Shown here piece after piece: positions 15,458 to 23,991 of a stretch of DNA of 64,000 nt. Positions within the stretch are counted from its first letter, which is position 1. Each line of letters starts with the position of its first letter. Both the position numbers and the translations under genes were made by a program. Location: assembly GCA_945860225.1 (NCBI GenBank), contig CAMAPT010000009.1, positions 59,262-123,261 on the forward strand. Reading direction: 5' to 3'. The notes beneath the pieces are model-generated. The model saw nothing but the letters and a program-made list of their open reading frames with translations. It had not been told where the DNA came from and did not search any database. This stretch comes from Chitinophaga pinensis (GTDB lineage Bacteria > Bacteroidota > Bacteroidia > B-17B0 > Aurantibacillaceae).

Positions 15458-17605
15458 ATGGAATTAAACAAGCATACATGGAGTTTTTCGACTATTGGGG
15501 GTGTGAAACGTGTCAATTTGGAGTCGGGAACAGATTTATTACATCTTTCATCATTAGATCCAAAATTGTGGACTGCTTTAAGCTGTCCGGTAAACGGATT
15601 AGAAATTGATCACCGAACACTTGAACTCATAGATACAGATAAAGATGGTCAAATTAGAGTACCTGAAATTATTGAGGCCGTTACGTGGATAACATCCATT
15701 TTAAAAAATCCGGACGATCTTTTAAAACAAGAAACCAATTTTCCCTTATTGGCTATCAATGATAAAACCGAACTAGGTGAGACGCTATTAAACTCCGCAA
15801 AAATTCTCTTAAAAAATCTTGGTAAAGAAAATGCCACCCTTTTAACCGTTGAAGAAACAACCAACCATGAAAAAATTTTTGTAGGCACTGCTTTTAATGG
15901 CGACGGTATTATATCAGAAGATTCAACATCGGATACAGATCTGAAAAAATTGATTCATGAAATTACAAAAACATTAGGTAGCAAAACAGATAGAGGCGGC
16001 AAAGAAGGAATTACGAGAGAATTACTGAATGATTTCATTACAAAGTGTCAACAATATGCCATTTGGGATGCAAAAAGAGATGTCAATACAACCGATATAT
16101 TGCCATTTGGGGAGAAAACAGAAGAGGCTTTTCAAAATTATAACCAGATCAAACATAAATTAGAGGATTATTTTATCCGATGCAGACTAGCAGCATTTGA
16201 CACTCAATCATCTGTGGCACTTAATCTGAAATCGGAACAATTGGAAATCATTTCAACGAAAGACCTTTCTACCTGTATTGAAGAAATAGCAGCCTATCCA
16301 CTTTCAAAAATTAATACATCCAAATTATTGGTTGTAACCTCAGGAATAAACCCTGCATGGGAAAATACAATGGCCAATTTTAAATTATTAACCATTGACA
16401 AACTATTTACAGATAAAGAAGCTATTTCAGAACAAGACTGGGATCACATCAAAAATACATTTAAAGCCTATGAACAATGGATATCTGAAAAAGAAGGGCA
16501 CGAAGTTGAACATTTAGGCAAACTCTATATTCGAGAAATACTATCAGGTTCTTATTTACAACAATTAGAGAGCCTCATTACACAAGATGAAGCTTTGGAG
16601 GAAGAAGCCAACAATATTATTTTAGTTGATAAAATGGTAAGGTACTATCGTGATATTTTTACCTTACTTAAAAACTTTGTTACATTTTTCGATTTTTATA
16701 CCCCAGGAACAAAAGCCATCTTTCAATCAGGTAAATTATACATAGACCAGCGCAGCTGCGATTTATGTATTAAAGTAACTGATATGGCCAAACATGCCAA
16801 CATGGTTTCTTTTAGTGGAATGTTTTTAATATACTGCGAATGTTCTTCGAAATCAACCAATGAAAAAATGACAATTGTGGCAGCCTTAACCAATGGCGAT
16901 ATAGACAATATTGTGGTAGGTAAAAATGCGTTATTTTATGACCGTAAAGGTTTAGACTGGGACGCTACCGTTATTAAAATTGTAGATAATCCCATTAGTA
17001 TCCGACAAGCATTTTTTTCTCCTTACCGCAAAGTATCGAGATTTATTGAAACACAAATTAACCGAATTGCCACCTCTCAAGAAGAAAAAGTTTCGACCGA
17101 TATGCACAAAAGCATCGAACAGATGCCGTTGAAAGTAGAGGAGTTAAAAGAGAAAAAAGAACCCACCACACCCTTTGACGTTGGTAAGTTTGTTGGAATA
17201 TTTGCAGCTATCGGACTTGCTGTTGGCGCCATTGGAACGGCCATCGCATCGGTAGTAACAGGCTTTATGGGTTTAGTGTGGTGGAAAATGCCACTAGCCA
17301 TTTTAGGAATCATTGTACTAATCTCAGGCCCATCGATGGTAATTGCTTTTTTGAAATTACGAAAACGCAATTTAGCACCTATATTGGATGCCAATGGATG
17401 GGCTATCAATGCTCAGGCTAATGTTAATATACATTTTGGAAATATGTTAACTCAGTTGGCTGAATTACCTAAAGGTTCTATAATCAATTTAAACGACCCA
17501 TTTACCAAAAAAGAACGTTCCGTCATTCCGGGCCTTCTTATTTTATTGATTTTAATAGGTGTGTGTTTATTTATGTTGTGGAAATTTGGAATATTTCGTT
17601 TGTAA
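15458..17605 (+). CDS. Large EF-hand protein with C-terminal membrane helices
   Basis: 715 residues from ATG 15458; a TTG 36 nt earlier is in frame but adds residues unlike a start region. Near the N-terminus an EF-hand loop is complete: DTDKDGQIRVPE (residues 59-70), with acidic or oxygen ligands at positions 1, 3, 5 and 12. A second, weaker loop-like segment is FNGDGIISEDS. The centre is helical and polar with repeated charged stretches. The C-terminal 140 residues hold about three transmembrane helices (FVGIFAAIGLAVGAIGTAIA, MPLAILGIIVLISGPSMVI, LLILLILIGVCLFMLW), separated by a soluble segment. There is no signal peptide, so the bulk is probably cytoplasmic with a membrane-anchored tail. 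I do not recognise a named family. It follows a terminator and stands alone. Confidence 0.85.
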   Translation: MELNKHTWSFSTIGGVKRVNLESGTDLLHLSSLDPKLWTALSCPVNGLEIDHRTLELIDTDKDGQIRVPEIIEAVTWITSILKNPDDLLKQETNFPLLAINDKTELGETLLNSAKILLKNLGKENATLLTVEETTNHEKIFVGTAFNGDGIISEDSTSDTDLKKLIHEITKTLGSKTDRGGKEGITRELLNDFITKCQQYAIWDAKRDVNTTDILPFGEKTEEAFQNYNQIKHKLEDYFIRCRLAAFDTQSSVALNLKSEQLEIISTKDLSTCIEEIAAYPLSKINTSKLLVVTSGINPAWENTMANFKLLTIDKLFTDKEAISEQDWDHIKNTFKAYEQWISEKEGHEVEHLGKLYIREILSGSYLQQLESLITQDEALEEEANNIILVDKMVRYYRDIFTLLKNFVTFFDFYTPGTKAIFQSGKLYIDQRSCDLCIKVTDMAKHANMVSFSGMFLIYCECSSKSTNEKMTIVAALTNGDIDNIVVGKNALFYDRKGLDWDATVIKIVDNPISIRQAFFSPYRKVSRFIETQINRIATSQEEKVSTDMHKSIEQMPLKVEELKEKKEPTTPFDVGKFVGIFAAIGLAVGAIGTAIASVVTGFMGLVWWKMPLAILGIIVLISGPSMVIAFLKLRKRNLAPILDANGWAINAQANVNIHFGNMLTQLAELPKGSIINLNDPFTKKERSVIPGLLILLILIGVCLFMLWKFGIFRL

Positions 17606-17866
17606 CCTAAAACACTTTTTAGTGAAAATTTTACACAAACAATATTCTTGTAACTTTTATTTACAAGGTAAACATATTGGAAAACCAATAAAATCAAATG
17701 ATTCATGAAATATTAACAAATCAACTGCCTGTTTGCGATTAAAAACAAATACGCTCTCCTTTTGAGGATTTGTAAAAAATATTTATACATTGGTAATTGT
17801 CATTTTATGCCGGTTATACACCTGAATAAGATAGTATAATAGAACATTTATGAGGGTTATAATTAA

Positions 17867-17876
17867 GTTAGCGGTA
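17867..17876. repeat. Left boundary of a cassette-like module (inverted 10-mer)
   Basis: GTTAGCGGTA at 17867-17876 is the exact reverse complement of TACCGCTAAC at 18648-18657. The two copies bracket the single gene between them: 17 nt upstream of its start and 7 nt downstream of its stop. Confidence 0.7.
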
Positions 17877-17893
17877 ATTTTAAAAACAGACCA

Positions 17894-18640
17894 TTGCGAC
17901 ATTTACTTCTCATCATATTGACAACTTTCTTACTTTCTGACAGTTTCGGACAGACAAGTATTTACTTTAAATATGACAATAATTTTTACCATCTAATTAA
18001 CTATAAAGACACGTCTCTTATTAACTTTTCAGTACATGGAGATTTTGGAATTGTAATGAGCAATTATTATCATCTTAGAGATAGTTTGCCGGACGGAGAA
18101 TATAAAATTTATGTTAACGATACTCTTAAAAAACTATGCTATTTCAAGGAACAAAAAAAAGACAGTAACTGGACTAACTTTCTTCCTCAAGGACAATATG
18201 AAATATACCCATATGAGAATGGAAAGTTAGACGGCTACTATAAAAAATATTATTCCAACAGAGTAGTTGAAACTATAGTGAAATATTCAGACAACAAATA
18301 TTTTATACGGACACATTTTTACGAAAATGGACAGATTAGAATGCGTGAATACTTTGTTCGTGACTCAATAATGCGAGGACAACATATCAGAGTTGAATCA
18401 TTCAATAAGGACGGGACCATTGAAAAAATTGATAATAGTTATGGCATCCCATATGTGTCAATAGAGCTAAAAGGAAATTGCGAGAATAAAAATAAATTAA
18501 GCGGGAAATGTGAAATTTGGTGTAAGCAGTTTAAAAATTTAAATGACGAAGGACACTTTAAAATTAACTTTACGGACAATAAAATTGTTGAGTGGCAATT
18601 TTACGACAAGCAAGGAAACTTGATAATGGAAGAAAAATGA
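17894..18640 (+). CDS. Secreted YwqK/MORN-like repeat protein in a cassette-like module
   Basis: 248 residues, start TTG 17894, chosen because it gives an immediate signal peptide (MRHLLLIILTTFLLSDSFGQ). The rest contains short tandem motifs of the type F/Y-x-NG-x-h-x-x-x-x-x-Y: YPYENGKLDGYYKKY, FYENGQIRMREYF, SFNKDGTIEKI and FYDKQGNLIMEEK. This is the MORN-like / YwqK-type repeat common in Bacteroidota secreted proteins. No enzyme motif and no lipobox. Its codon and AT character differ little from the neighbours, but it is bounded by exact inverted 10-mers and followed by a long hairpin, so it may be a mobile single-gene unit. Confidence 0.8.
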   Translation: MRHLLLIILTTFLLSDSFGQTSIYFKYDNNFYHLINYKDTSLINFSVHGDFGIVMSNYYHLRDSLPDGEYKIYVNDTLKKLCYFKEQKKDSNWTNFLPQGQYEIYPYENGKLDGYYKKYYSNRVVETIVKYSDNKYFIRTHFYENGQIRMREYFVRDSIMRGQHIRVESFNKDGTIEKIDNSYGIPYVSIELKGNCENKNKLSGKCEIWCKQFKNLNDEGHFKINFTDNKIVEWQFYDKQGNLIMEEK

Positions 18641-18647
18641 CGAAAAC

Positions 18648-18787
18648 TACCGCTAACACACGTTTGCCGTAATGCGGGGTGAATTGCTTATATTTAAGTT
18701 TAGTTTTCCAATTTGGCTTTTGTGGAAGGTTGACAGTTTTGCGCTCCGAAAACCCGCACGAACGACAAGCGTGGGAACGTTATAGCG
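18648..18787. repeat. Long imperfect hairpin at the right boundary of the single-gene module
   Basis: The arm starting CGCTAACACACGTTTGCC (18651-18678) pairs imperfectly with the arm ending GGGAACGTTATAGCG (18753-18787), across a loop of about 74 nt. Paired blocks include CGCTA/TAGCG, ACG/CGT, and the TGCGGG/CCCGCA end. The region is GC-richer than its surroundings. Its position directly downstream of one gene and the folded-arm layout resemble integron attC-like sites, but no integrase gene is in the window. Confidence 0.6.
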
Positions 18788-18838
18788 AATAGAGGTGCGG
18801 AAAATAGTGCTTCAATAAGCATAAAAACATTTTTATTA

Positions 18839-18868
18839 AAATAACCTCAACCTTAAGTTGGGGTTATT
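18839..18868. terminator. Hairpin, probable terminator
   Basis: AATAACC and GGTTATT close a stem that contains CAACCTTAAGTTG, so the whole 30-nt stretch is nearly palindromic. It separates the cassette-like module from the LptF/G gene (minus strand, ends at 19079). It may serve as a bidirectional terminator. Confidence 0.6.
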
Positions 18869-19078
18869 TACTTTATAATACACTTTTATGAATTTGAAGA
18901 TGATTTTATCCTTTACACAGAAAATTCTACTATCAATCAAAGCTCTTTATAGATTGTGTAATCTGAATCATGCAATATTTCAAATTACCCAGATATTTGC
19001 AAAAGTCGGGATTCGAAAAATTCTAATTAAGGCAAAACAAATAATAAAACTTTTAAAAAATCGAAAACCGACAACCCA

Positions 19079-20200
19079 CTATTGTTGCGCTTTTTTATAA
19101 AGATAAAAAGCCACACAAGAGAACACAAAATTAGGTATCCAAACGGCGATTATAGGTTGAGCTAATCCGGAAGTAGCAAAGGTAGTAGATATGTGCATAA
19201 ACAATATATAAATACAACTCAACACCAATCCTAATGCAATATGCAATCCCACACCACCTCTAATTTTTCGCGAAGATATGGCCACTCCAATAACCGTTAG
19301 TATAAATGTGGCAAATGGGAAAGCCGTGCGCTTATACATTTCAACCTCAAAAAACTCTATTCTACTCGATCCTTTTTGCTTTTCTCTTTTTATAAATTCT
19401 TTTAACTCAAAATAAGTCAGAACCTCTATTTTGCTTTGAAACCGCAGCATATCCTTGGGAGAAAAATCAATATTTATTTTTGTCATCGGACCAAACTTGT
19501 GAGCTTCTCTATAAACAAAGTTAGACGAATCTGCGCGTGTGGAATCAGCAGGCACATATTCTAAAGCTCGTTCAAAAACATTAGAGAGATACCAACTTGA
19601 GGAGACACTATCCCACTTCATGCTTTCTGCTTTTAACATCGAAACTTGTTTGTTGTGACGAATCGTTTCTATAGAGACTTGATTGGCTGTTTGCGTTAAA
19701 TTATTATAATCAGCCATATACAAAACGGTACCAGGTGCTATTTGCCTGTGAATATTACGCTCTTCGGTATTATATCCGTCGTTAATGTACTTATCCTCGA
19801 AGCCAATTCTTACTTTATTTGATTTTGGAATGACAAAATGATTGAGGATGAGTGATGAGGCAGTAATAATAGAGGCACCTATCATATACGGCCGTAAAAT
19901 TCGTCTAAAACTAGTGCCACTCGATAAAATGGCTACAAACTCCGTTTTATAAGCCATTTTAGAGGTAAACAAAATAACAGCTATAAACGTAAACAAGGGG
20001 CTAAATAAATTGCCGTAATAGGGTATAAAATTAAGATAGTGATCAAAAATAATTTCCTTAATTGGTACCTTACCCGCAACGAATCCATGTAATTTTTCAG
20101 AAATATCAAATACAATAAAAATGCATAACATCAAACTAATTGAAAACACAAAAGTGCCTATAAACTGCCTGAGTATGTATTTATCTAATATTTTAAGCAT
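19079..20200 (-). CDS. LptF/LptG-family permease (lipopolysaccharide export)
   Basis: 373 residues of the YjgP/YjgQ family. The N-terminus (LKILDKYILRQFIGTFVFSI) is the standard entry to TM1. Three N-terminal helices, a large periplasmic beta-jellyroll domain (about 130-280), and three C-terminal helices are visible (TAFPFATFILTVIGVAISSR, GLHIALGLVLSCIYILFM, IIAVWIPNFVFSCVAFYLY). With LptB and LptC it forms the inner-membrane ABC machine that extracts LPS towards the outer membrane. A single gene of this type is present here; its partner would be elsewhere. It lies 28 nt downstream of tgt and probably shares its transcript. Confidence 0.94.
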   Translation of the reverse strand: MLKILDKYILRQFIGTFVFSISLMLCIFIVFDISEKLHGFVAGKVPIKEIIFDHYLNFIPYYGNLFSPLFTFIAVILFTSKMAYKTEFVAILSSGTSFRRILRPYMIGASIITASSLILNHFVIPKSNKVRIGFEDKYINDGYNTEERNIHRQIAPGTVLYMADYNNLTQTANQVSIETIRHNKQVSMLKAESMKWDSVSSSWYLSNVFERALEYVPADSTRADSSNFVYREAHKFGPMTKINIDFSPKDMLRFQSKIEVLTYFELKEFIKREKQKGSSRIEFFEVEMYKRTAFPFATFILTVIGVAISSRKIRGGVGLHIALGLVLSCIYILFMHISTTFATSGLAQPIIAVWIPNFVFSCVAFYLYKKAQQ

Positions 20201-20228
20201 GCCAAAAAATCGTATCTATATTAAAAAA

Positions 20229-21359
20229 TCACAACCGAGTAGCTAACTGCTTTACCATCTTATTTTTCCAGTCATAAAATGTCCCATCAATAATTCTGTT
20301 TCTTGCCTCAGTTACTAACCATAAATAAAATGCAAGATTATGAATACTGGCAATTTGGGCTGCCAAAAATTCTTCGCAAACCAATAAATGACGCAAATAT
20401 GCTTTTGAATAAGCGTGGTCTACATAACTCGTTCCATTTTCATCTAAGGGTGAAAAGTCGTTTTTCCATTTTTCATTTTTAATATTAATTATGCCATTCT
20501 GAGTAAATAATAAACCGTGTCTTGCGTTACGAGTAGGCATTACGCAGTCAAACATATCAATACCTAAGGCAATACTTTCCAAAATATTTACCGGGGTACC
20601 AACGCCCATTAAATAACGTGGTTTATCCGTTGGTAAAATATCACATACCACTTCCGTCATAGCATACATATCTTCAGCTGGCTCTCCTACAGATAATCCG
20701 CCTATGGCATTACCAAAGGCATTTTTAGAGGCAATAAATTCAGCAGACTCTTTGCGCAAATCTTTATACACCGAACCTTGCACAATAGGAAATAACGTTT
20801 GTGAGTACCCATATTTAGGTTCTGTTTCATTAAATCGCTTAATGCACCTATCTAACCAACGATGCGTTAAGCCTAATGAATTTTTCGCATACTTGACATC
20901 ACAGGGATAAGGCGTACATTCATCAAACGCCATGATGATATCCGCTCCGATAATACGCTGTATATCCATCACGCTTTCCGGAGTAAAGAGATGTTTACTT
21001 CCATCAATATGAGATTTGAATGTCGCACCTTCCTCAGTCAATTTTCGTGAATTGGCCAATGAAAATACCTGATACCCACCGCTATCCGTCAACAATGGTT
21101 TTTCCCAACCATTGAATCGATGAAGGCCTCCTGCTTTTTCTAATACTTGTAAACCGGGGCGTAAATATAAATGATAAGTATTCCCCAAAATGATTTGAGC
21201 TTTTATATCGTCTCTTAATTCACGTTGATGAACAGCTTTAACGGTACCTGCTGTTCCTACGGGCATAAAAATCGGGGTTTGTATTTGTCCATGATCGGTA
21301 TCAATTATACCGGCTCTGGCTTTCGAATGAGTGTCTTTGTGTAAAAGCGAAAATTTCAC
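20229..21359 (-). CDS. tgt: Queuine tRNA-ribosyltransferase (Tgt) without zinc cysteines
   Basis: 376 residues. It exchanges guanine-34 for preQ1 in tRNAs with GUN anticodons. The catalytic parts are intact: LLTDSGGYQVFSL (Asp92), IIMAFDECTPYP, IVQGSVYKDLR, GGLSVGEP, and FDCVMPTRNARHG (nucleophile Asp271). The structural zinc site normally reads CxCxxC followed by a His; here the aligned positions in PLDENGTSYVDHAYS are Gly309, Ser311 and Asp314, while His340 (SIHNLAFYLW) remains. All three Cys are therefore missing although surrounding residues align without gaps. I recall similar Cys-less Tgt proteins in Flavobacteriales, so this is probably lineage-typical rather than damage. Confidence 0.95.
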   Translation of the reverse strand: MKFSLLHKDTHSKARAGIIDTDHGQIQTPIFMPVGTAGTVKAVHQRELRDDIKAQIILGNTYHLYLRPGLQVLEKAGGLHRFNGWEKPLLTDSGGYQVFSLANSRKLTEEGATFKSHIDGSKHLFTPESVMDIQRIIGADIIMAFDECTPYPCDVKYAKNSLGLTHRWLDRCIKRFNETEPKYGYSQTLFPIVQGSVYKDLRKESAEFIASKNAFGNAIGGLSVGEPAEDMYAMTEVVCDILPTDKPRYLMGVGTPVNILESIALGIDMFDCVMPTRNARHGLLFTQNGIINIKNEKWKNDFSPLDENGTSYVDHAYSKAYLRHLLVCEEFLAAQIASIHNLAFYLWLVTEARNRIIDGTFYDWKNKMVKQLATRL

Positions 21360-21568
21360 AGATTAAGTTTTGGTTGTTAAAGATACATTTTATTGACTAG
21401 AGCGTATGCATTTCTTCAATTTATCACGGAAATGTATGGCCCTTAAATTAGCTATCAACAACGTTTTTATTCGAAAAAATCTTTATGAATTGTGAAGTTC
21501 TGTTAAAAATTTTGATTTGGCACAAGTATTGAAAAAGCAATTATAACCTAATTTAAAATATATACATT

Positions 21569-22294
21569 ATGAACCTACTTGTAAAAACACTAACCACGAT
21601 ATGTACCATTACAATTAGTACAATATCAATAGCTCAACATCGTGATCGCGGGAATGGAATAAATCACCCGCCTCAAAACCACACGCATCCTCAGCATACC
21701 CAAAACTATATTTTGGCGTTCAATCATCATCCACATCCTCAAAACAATTCACATTATTCCATTCATACAAACTATTACGCCGCCCATGATTTGTTGTATT
21801 TAAAGAAAACAACACGTATCTCAATACGTCAATCTGCTTTTGTCATTAAAAAAGCCTTAAATTATCTTAACTGTAATCGTGTTTATTCTCCCTGGTTAAC
21901 TAAAGCGGTCAAGCACCAACGTTATGCAAAACAATTATATGCTTTAGGTAATTACATTGGCGCTTTACATCATACCGAACGTGCCGAATTTTTGGCGTGG
22001 CATGTATTAAACGATGCACAGTATTCGTCGGTAAACCATAACGAGTATCCTAATCCTTATCAAAAACCAAATCATTCATATCGTAGAACCAACCTAGATG
22101 AAAATTCAAAAAATCAAGAATCTCATATCGAGGATTTGGGTGATGAAGGAACTACAATTCAAAATTCTAATAAGAACGAAGAACTTAATGGTAACAAATT
22201 AGTTGAAAAAAATATTGATGAAGAGTTACCTGAAAATCAACTTAGTGATTCTGAACTTTTGAAAATGGACGCAAAAGACCTCGATGTTGATTAA
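21569..22294 (+). CDS. Secreted His-rich hypothetical protein
   Basis: 241 residues: a signal peptide (LVKTLTTICTITISTISIAQ), a His-, Asn- and Pro-rich stretch (about 21-75 with many HPHPQ and NHHPH units), and a helical core of about 100 residues (ISIRQSAFVIKKALNYLN ... YAKQLYALGNYIGALHHTERAEFLAWHVL). The acidic low-complexity tail runs from about 170. The His-rich part could bind metal ions, but this is only suggested by composition. The helical core looks like a small TPR-like or four-helix unit; no family recognised. It is convergent with the mrp 3'-end remnant across a terminator. Confidence 0.75.
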   Translation: MNLLVKTLTTICTITISTISIAQHRDRGNGINHPPQNHTHPQHTQNYILAFNHHPHPQNNSHYSIHTNYYAAHDLLYLKKTTRISIRQSAFVIKKALNYLNCNRVYSPWLTKAVKHQRYAKQLYALGNYIGALHHTERAEFLAWHVLNDAQYSSVNHNEYPNPYQKPNHSYRRTNLDENSKNQESHIEDLGDEGTTIQNSNKNEELNGNKLVEKNIDEELPENQLSDSELLKMDAKDLDVD

Positions 22295-22322
22295 TCTGAG
22301 GGCTTAAAAAATTGTATCATAC

Positions 22323-22357
22323 AAAAAACTCCTTCTGAATCTGGAAGGAGTTTTTTT
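22323..22357. terminator. Bidirectional terminator next to the mrp remnant
   Basis: AAAAAACTCCTTC / GGAAGGAGTTTTTTT stem-loop. Its core CTCCTTC...GAAGGAG is shared with the terminator at 29277-29311 beside intact mrp, so it belongs to the duplicated segment. Confidence 0.88.
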
Positions 22358-22361
22358 ATTC

Positions 22362-22596
22362 TTATACTTTTTCTTCTTGTGTTTTAGCTTTATTGGCATT
22401 TAATATCGCTACTTGCTGAGCCACATTTTGAGCCATCTCTCTGAAAGCTAAAGCTTGTGGAGTAGTTTCCTGCAATACCGCAGGATGACCAGCATCGCCC
22501 GATTCGCGAATACTCTGTACTAAAGGAATTTGTCCTAATAAAGGAAAATTCATTTCTTCTGCCAAATTTTTTGCACCATCTTTTCCAAAAATATAA
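22362..22596 (-). pseudogene. Broken second copy of the mrp 3' end
   Basis: The minus strand encodes, from about 22596, IFGKDGAKNLAEEMNFPLL and on through QETTPQALAFREMAQN to a stop at 22362. This matches the last 75 or so residues of the intact Mrp encoded at 29328-30422 (IFGRDGAKNLATEMNLPLL, QETTPQALAFREMAQN), with roughly eight substitutions before the divergent tail. DNA identity is lower, about four fifths by eye, mostly third-position changes. There is no ATPase domain; the homology stops exactly at the stop codon of the neighbouring gene (22597). An internal ATG could give a 67-residue peptide, but nothing suggests it is functional. Confidence 0.9.
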
Positions 22597-23982
22597 TTAA
22601 AAGGAAATTAATTCGCTCAATGTTGGGGCAGAAACTAAGAATAGGGTATTTTCTCTAATTACCAATTTAATGCTATTATTTTGAAACAATGCCCTTGAAT
22701 ATAAGTCGCCACCAGTTTGCTTCATTAACTTGGCATTCATGCCAGCTGCTTTGTATTGTTCTTTAAGTTCAAGTTTTGTTAAGCATGACTCTCTTTTAAA
22801 TTCAGCATTAATTTTGATAAAATTATCTGTTGACCCTGAACCTGGTTTTCCGTAATAACTTTCATATACATTTATTTCATGCACTGTGCACTGTTTGTCT
22901 TTAGCTTCTTTCAAAATTTTAAATAAATCTAAAGCCATTTTTTCAGGATTATTTTCGGGATCAAAAAATTGCACTAATAATTTTAAGTCTTTCTCTTCGT
23001 TATAGCTAAGGTTTTCAATCGCCTTTTGTAATTGCTTTGCTTTTAATTTCAATGCCCCTTCTGTATCTGGTGCAAACTGATAGAATGCTGTATTTTTATA
23101 AATCTTATCAAAGCTTACTTGCCCAAAACATGCCAATAATGGGCCGTTGTATTTAACATTAGATCTATCATTTCCATGATTATCTCTAATCATTAAATCA
23201 ACAATATTCCATTTAGCATTTTCTAATTTCACTTGTAATGCAACGTTTACAATATAATTATCGGTTAAAGTTGCGTCATCAATAATATCTCCCGTGTTAG
23301 AATTATATTCCTGCCCTTTAATTTCAAAAAACCAAGTCTGTTCTTTGGCATTATCTATTTTTTCACCTTTACAGTAAATAGAATCAATTCTTGAAAAATG
23401 CTTTAAGGCTTCTACGCTTCCATTAAATCCCGTTTCATCATCACCTCCGTAAAGCTGCCCATTTTTAAGTGGAAATTTTTTTATACCTCCCACCAACAAT
23501 GCAATTTTTGCTTTACTATCATTGGCAACTCCACCAATAACTCTAGGACTTCCCAACTCCACATTATAATATTCCCATTGGTTGGTTAACACATCATTTT
23601 TTAAACGAGAATACTTCACGCCAACTGGTACTTGATAAACAGTGCCATTAGCATCTTTTGGTGTTGTAACCGTAATATACGTTATACATCTATCATAAGG
23701 CATTGAAATCGGAAACAGTTCAGCGCATCTGTCGCTAGTGTATTTTCCAAAATAAGCATCTACTTCTTTCTCTTCGGTATTACTATAGTACTTCTTAGAG
23801 AATGTACATTTTGTAACATCAGCATTATAATCTAATTTCAAAAGCCCTCTCAAAAAATCAGAACTTTTAGCTTTCGCCAAAGCATCATCCACACTAGGAT
23901 AAGTGGGAATTGTTTGTGACTTAATCTCACTAAATACACCTGCCGAGATAATCGATAGCGATAGAATAATTTTCTTGATCAT
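22597..23982 (-). CDS. Secreted hypothetical protein
   Basis: 461 residues with a signal peptide (KIILSLSIISAGVFSEIKSQ). The mature protein is mixed alpha/beta without recognisable motifs: an N-terminal region with scattered Cys (for example CTFSKKYY, CAELFP, CITYITV), a middle with GGIKKFPLKNGQLYGGDDE, and a C-terminal part with KKAIENLSYNEEKDLKLLVQF and YESYYGKPGSGS. No T9SS domain, lipobox or membrane helix. Its stop codon abuts the mrp remnant and it lies 9 nt downstream of a T9SS gene, so the two are one operon inside the 6.7-kb inserted block. Function unknown. Confidence 0.78.
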   Translation of the reverse strand: MIKKIILSLSIISAGVFSEIKSQTIPTYPSVDDALAKAKSSDFLRGLLKLDYNADVTKCTFSKKYYSNTEEKEVDAYFGKYTSDRCAELFPISMPYDRCITYITVTTPKDANGTVYQVPVGVKYSRLKNDVLTNQWEYYNVELGSPRVIGGVANDSKAKIALLVGGIKKFPLKNGQLYGGDDETGFNGSVEALKHFSRIDSIYCKGEKIDNAKEQTWFFEIKGQEYNSNTGDIIDDATLTDNYIVNVALQVKLENAKWNIVDLMIRDNHGNDRSNVKYNGPLLACFGQVSFDKIYKNTAFYQFAPDTEGALKLKAKQLQKAIENLSYNEEKDLKLLVQFFDPENNPEKMALDLFKILKEAKDKQCTVHEINVYESYYGKPGSGSTDNFIKINAEFKRESCLTKLELKEQYKAAGMNAKLMKQTGGDLYSRALFQNNSIKLVIRENTLFLVSAPTLSELISF

Positions 23983-23991
23983 ATTTTCTAT

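Noticed and set aside
18888..19100. A 70-codon plus-strand frame beginning MNLKMILSFTQKILL
   Set aside because: Overlaps the LptF/G gene end, has no recognisable pattern and lies in a spacer. Basic, AT-driven composition; not convincing as a gene.
21620..21790. His-rich coding stretch as a possible metal-sensing regulatory element
   Set aside because: It is simply part of the secreted protein's reading frame; no nucleic-acid structure or operator pattern supports another role.
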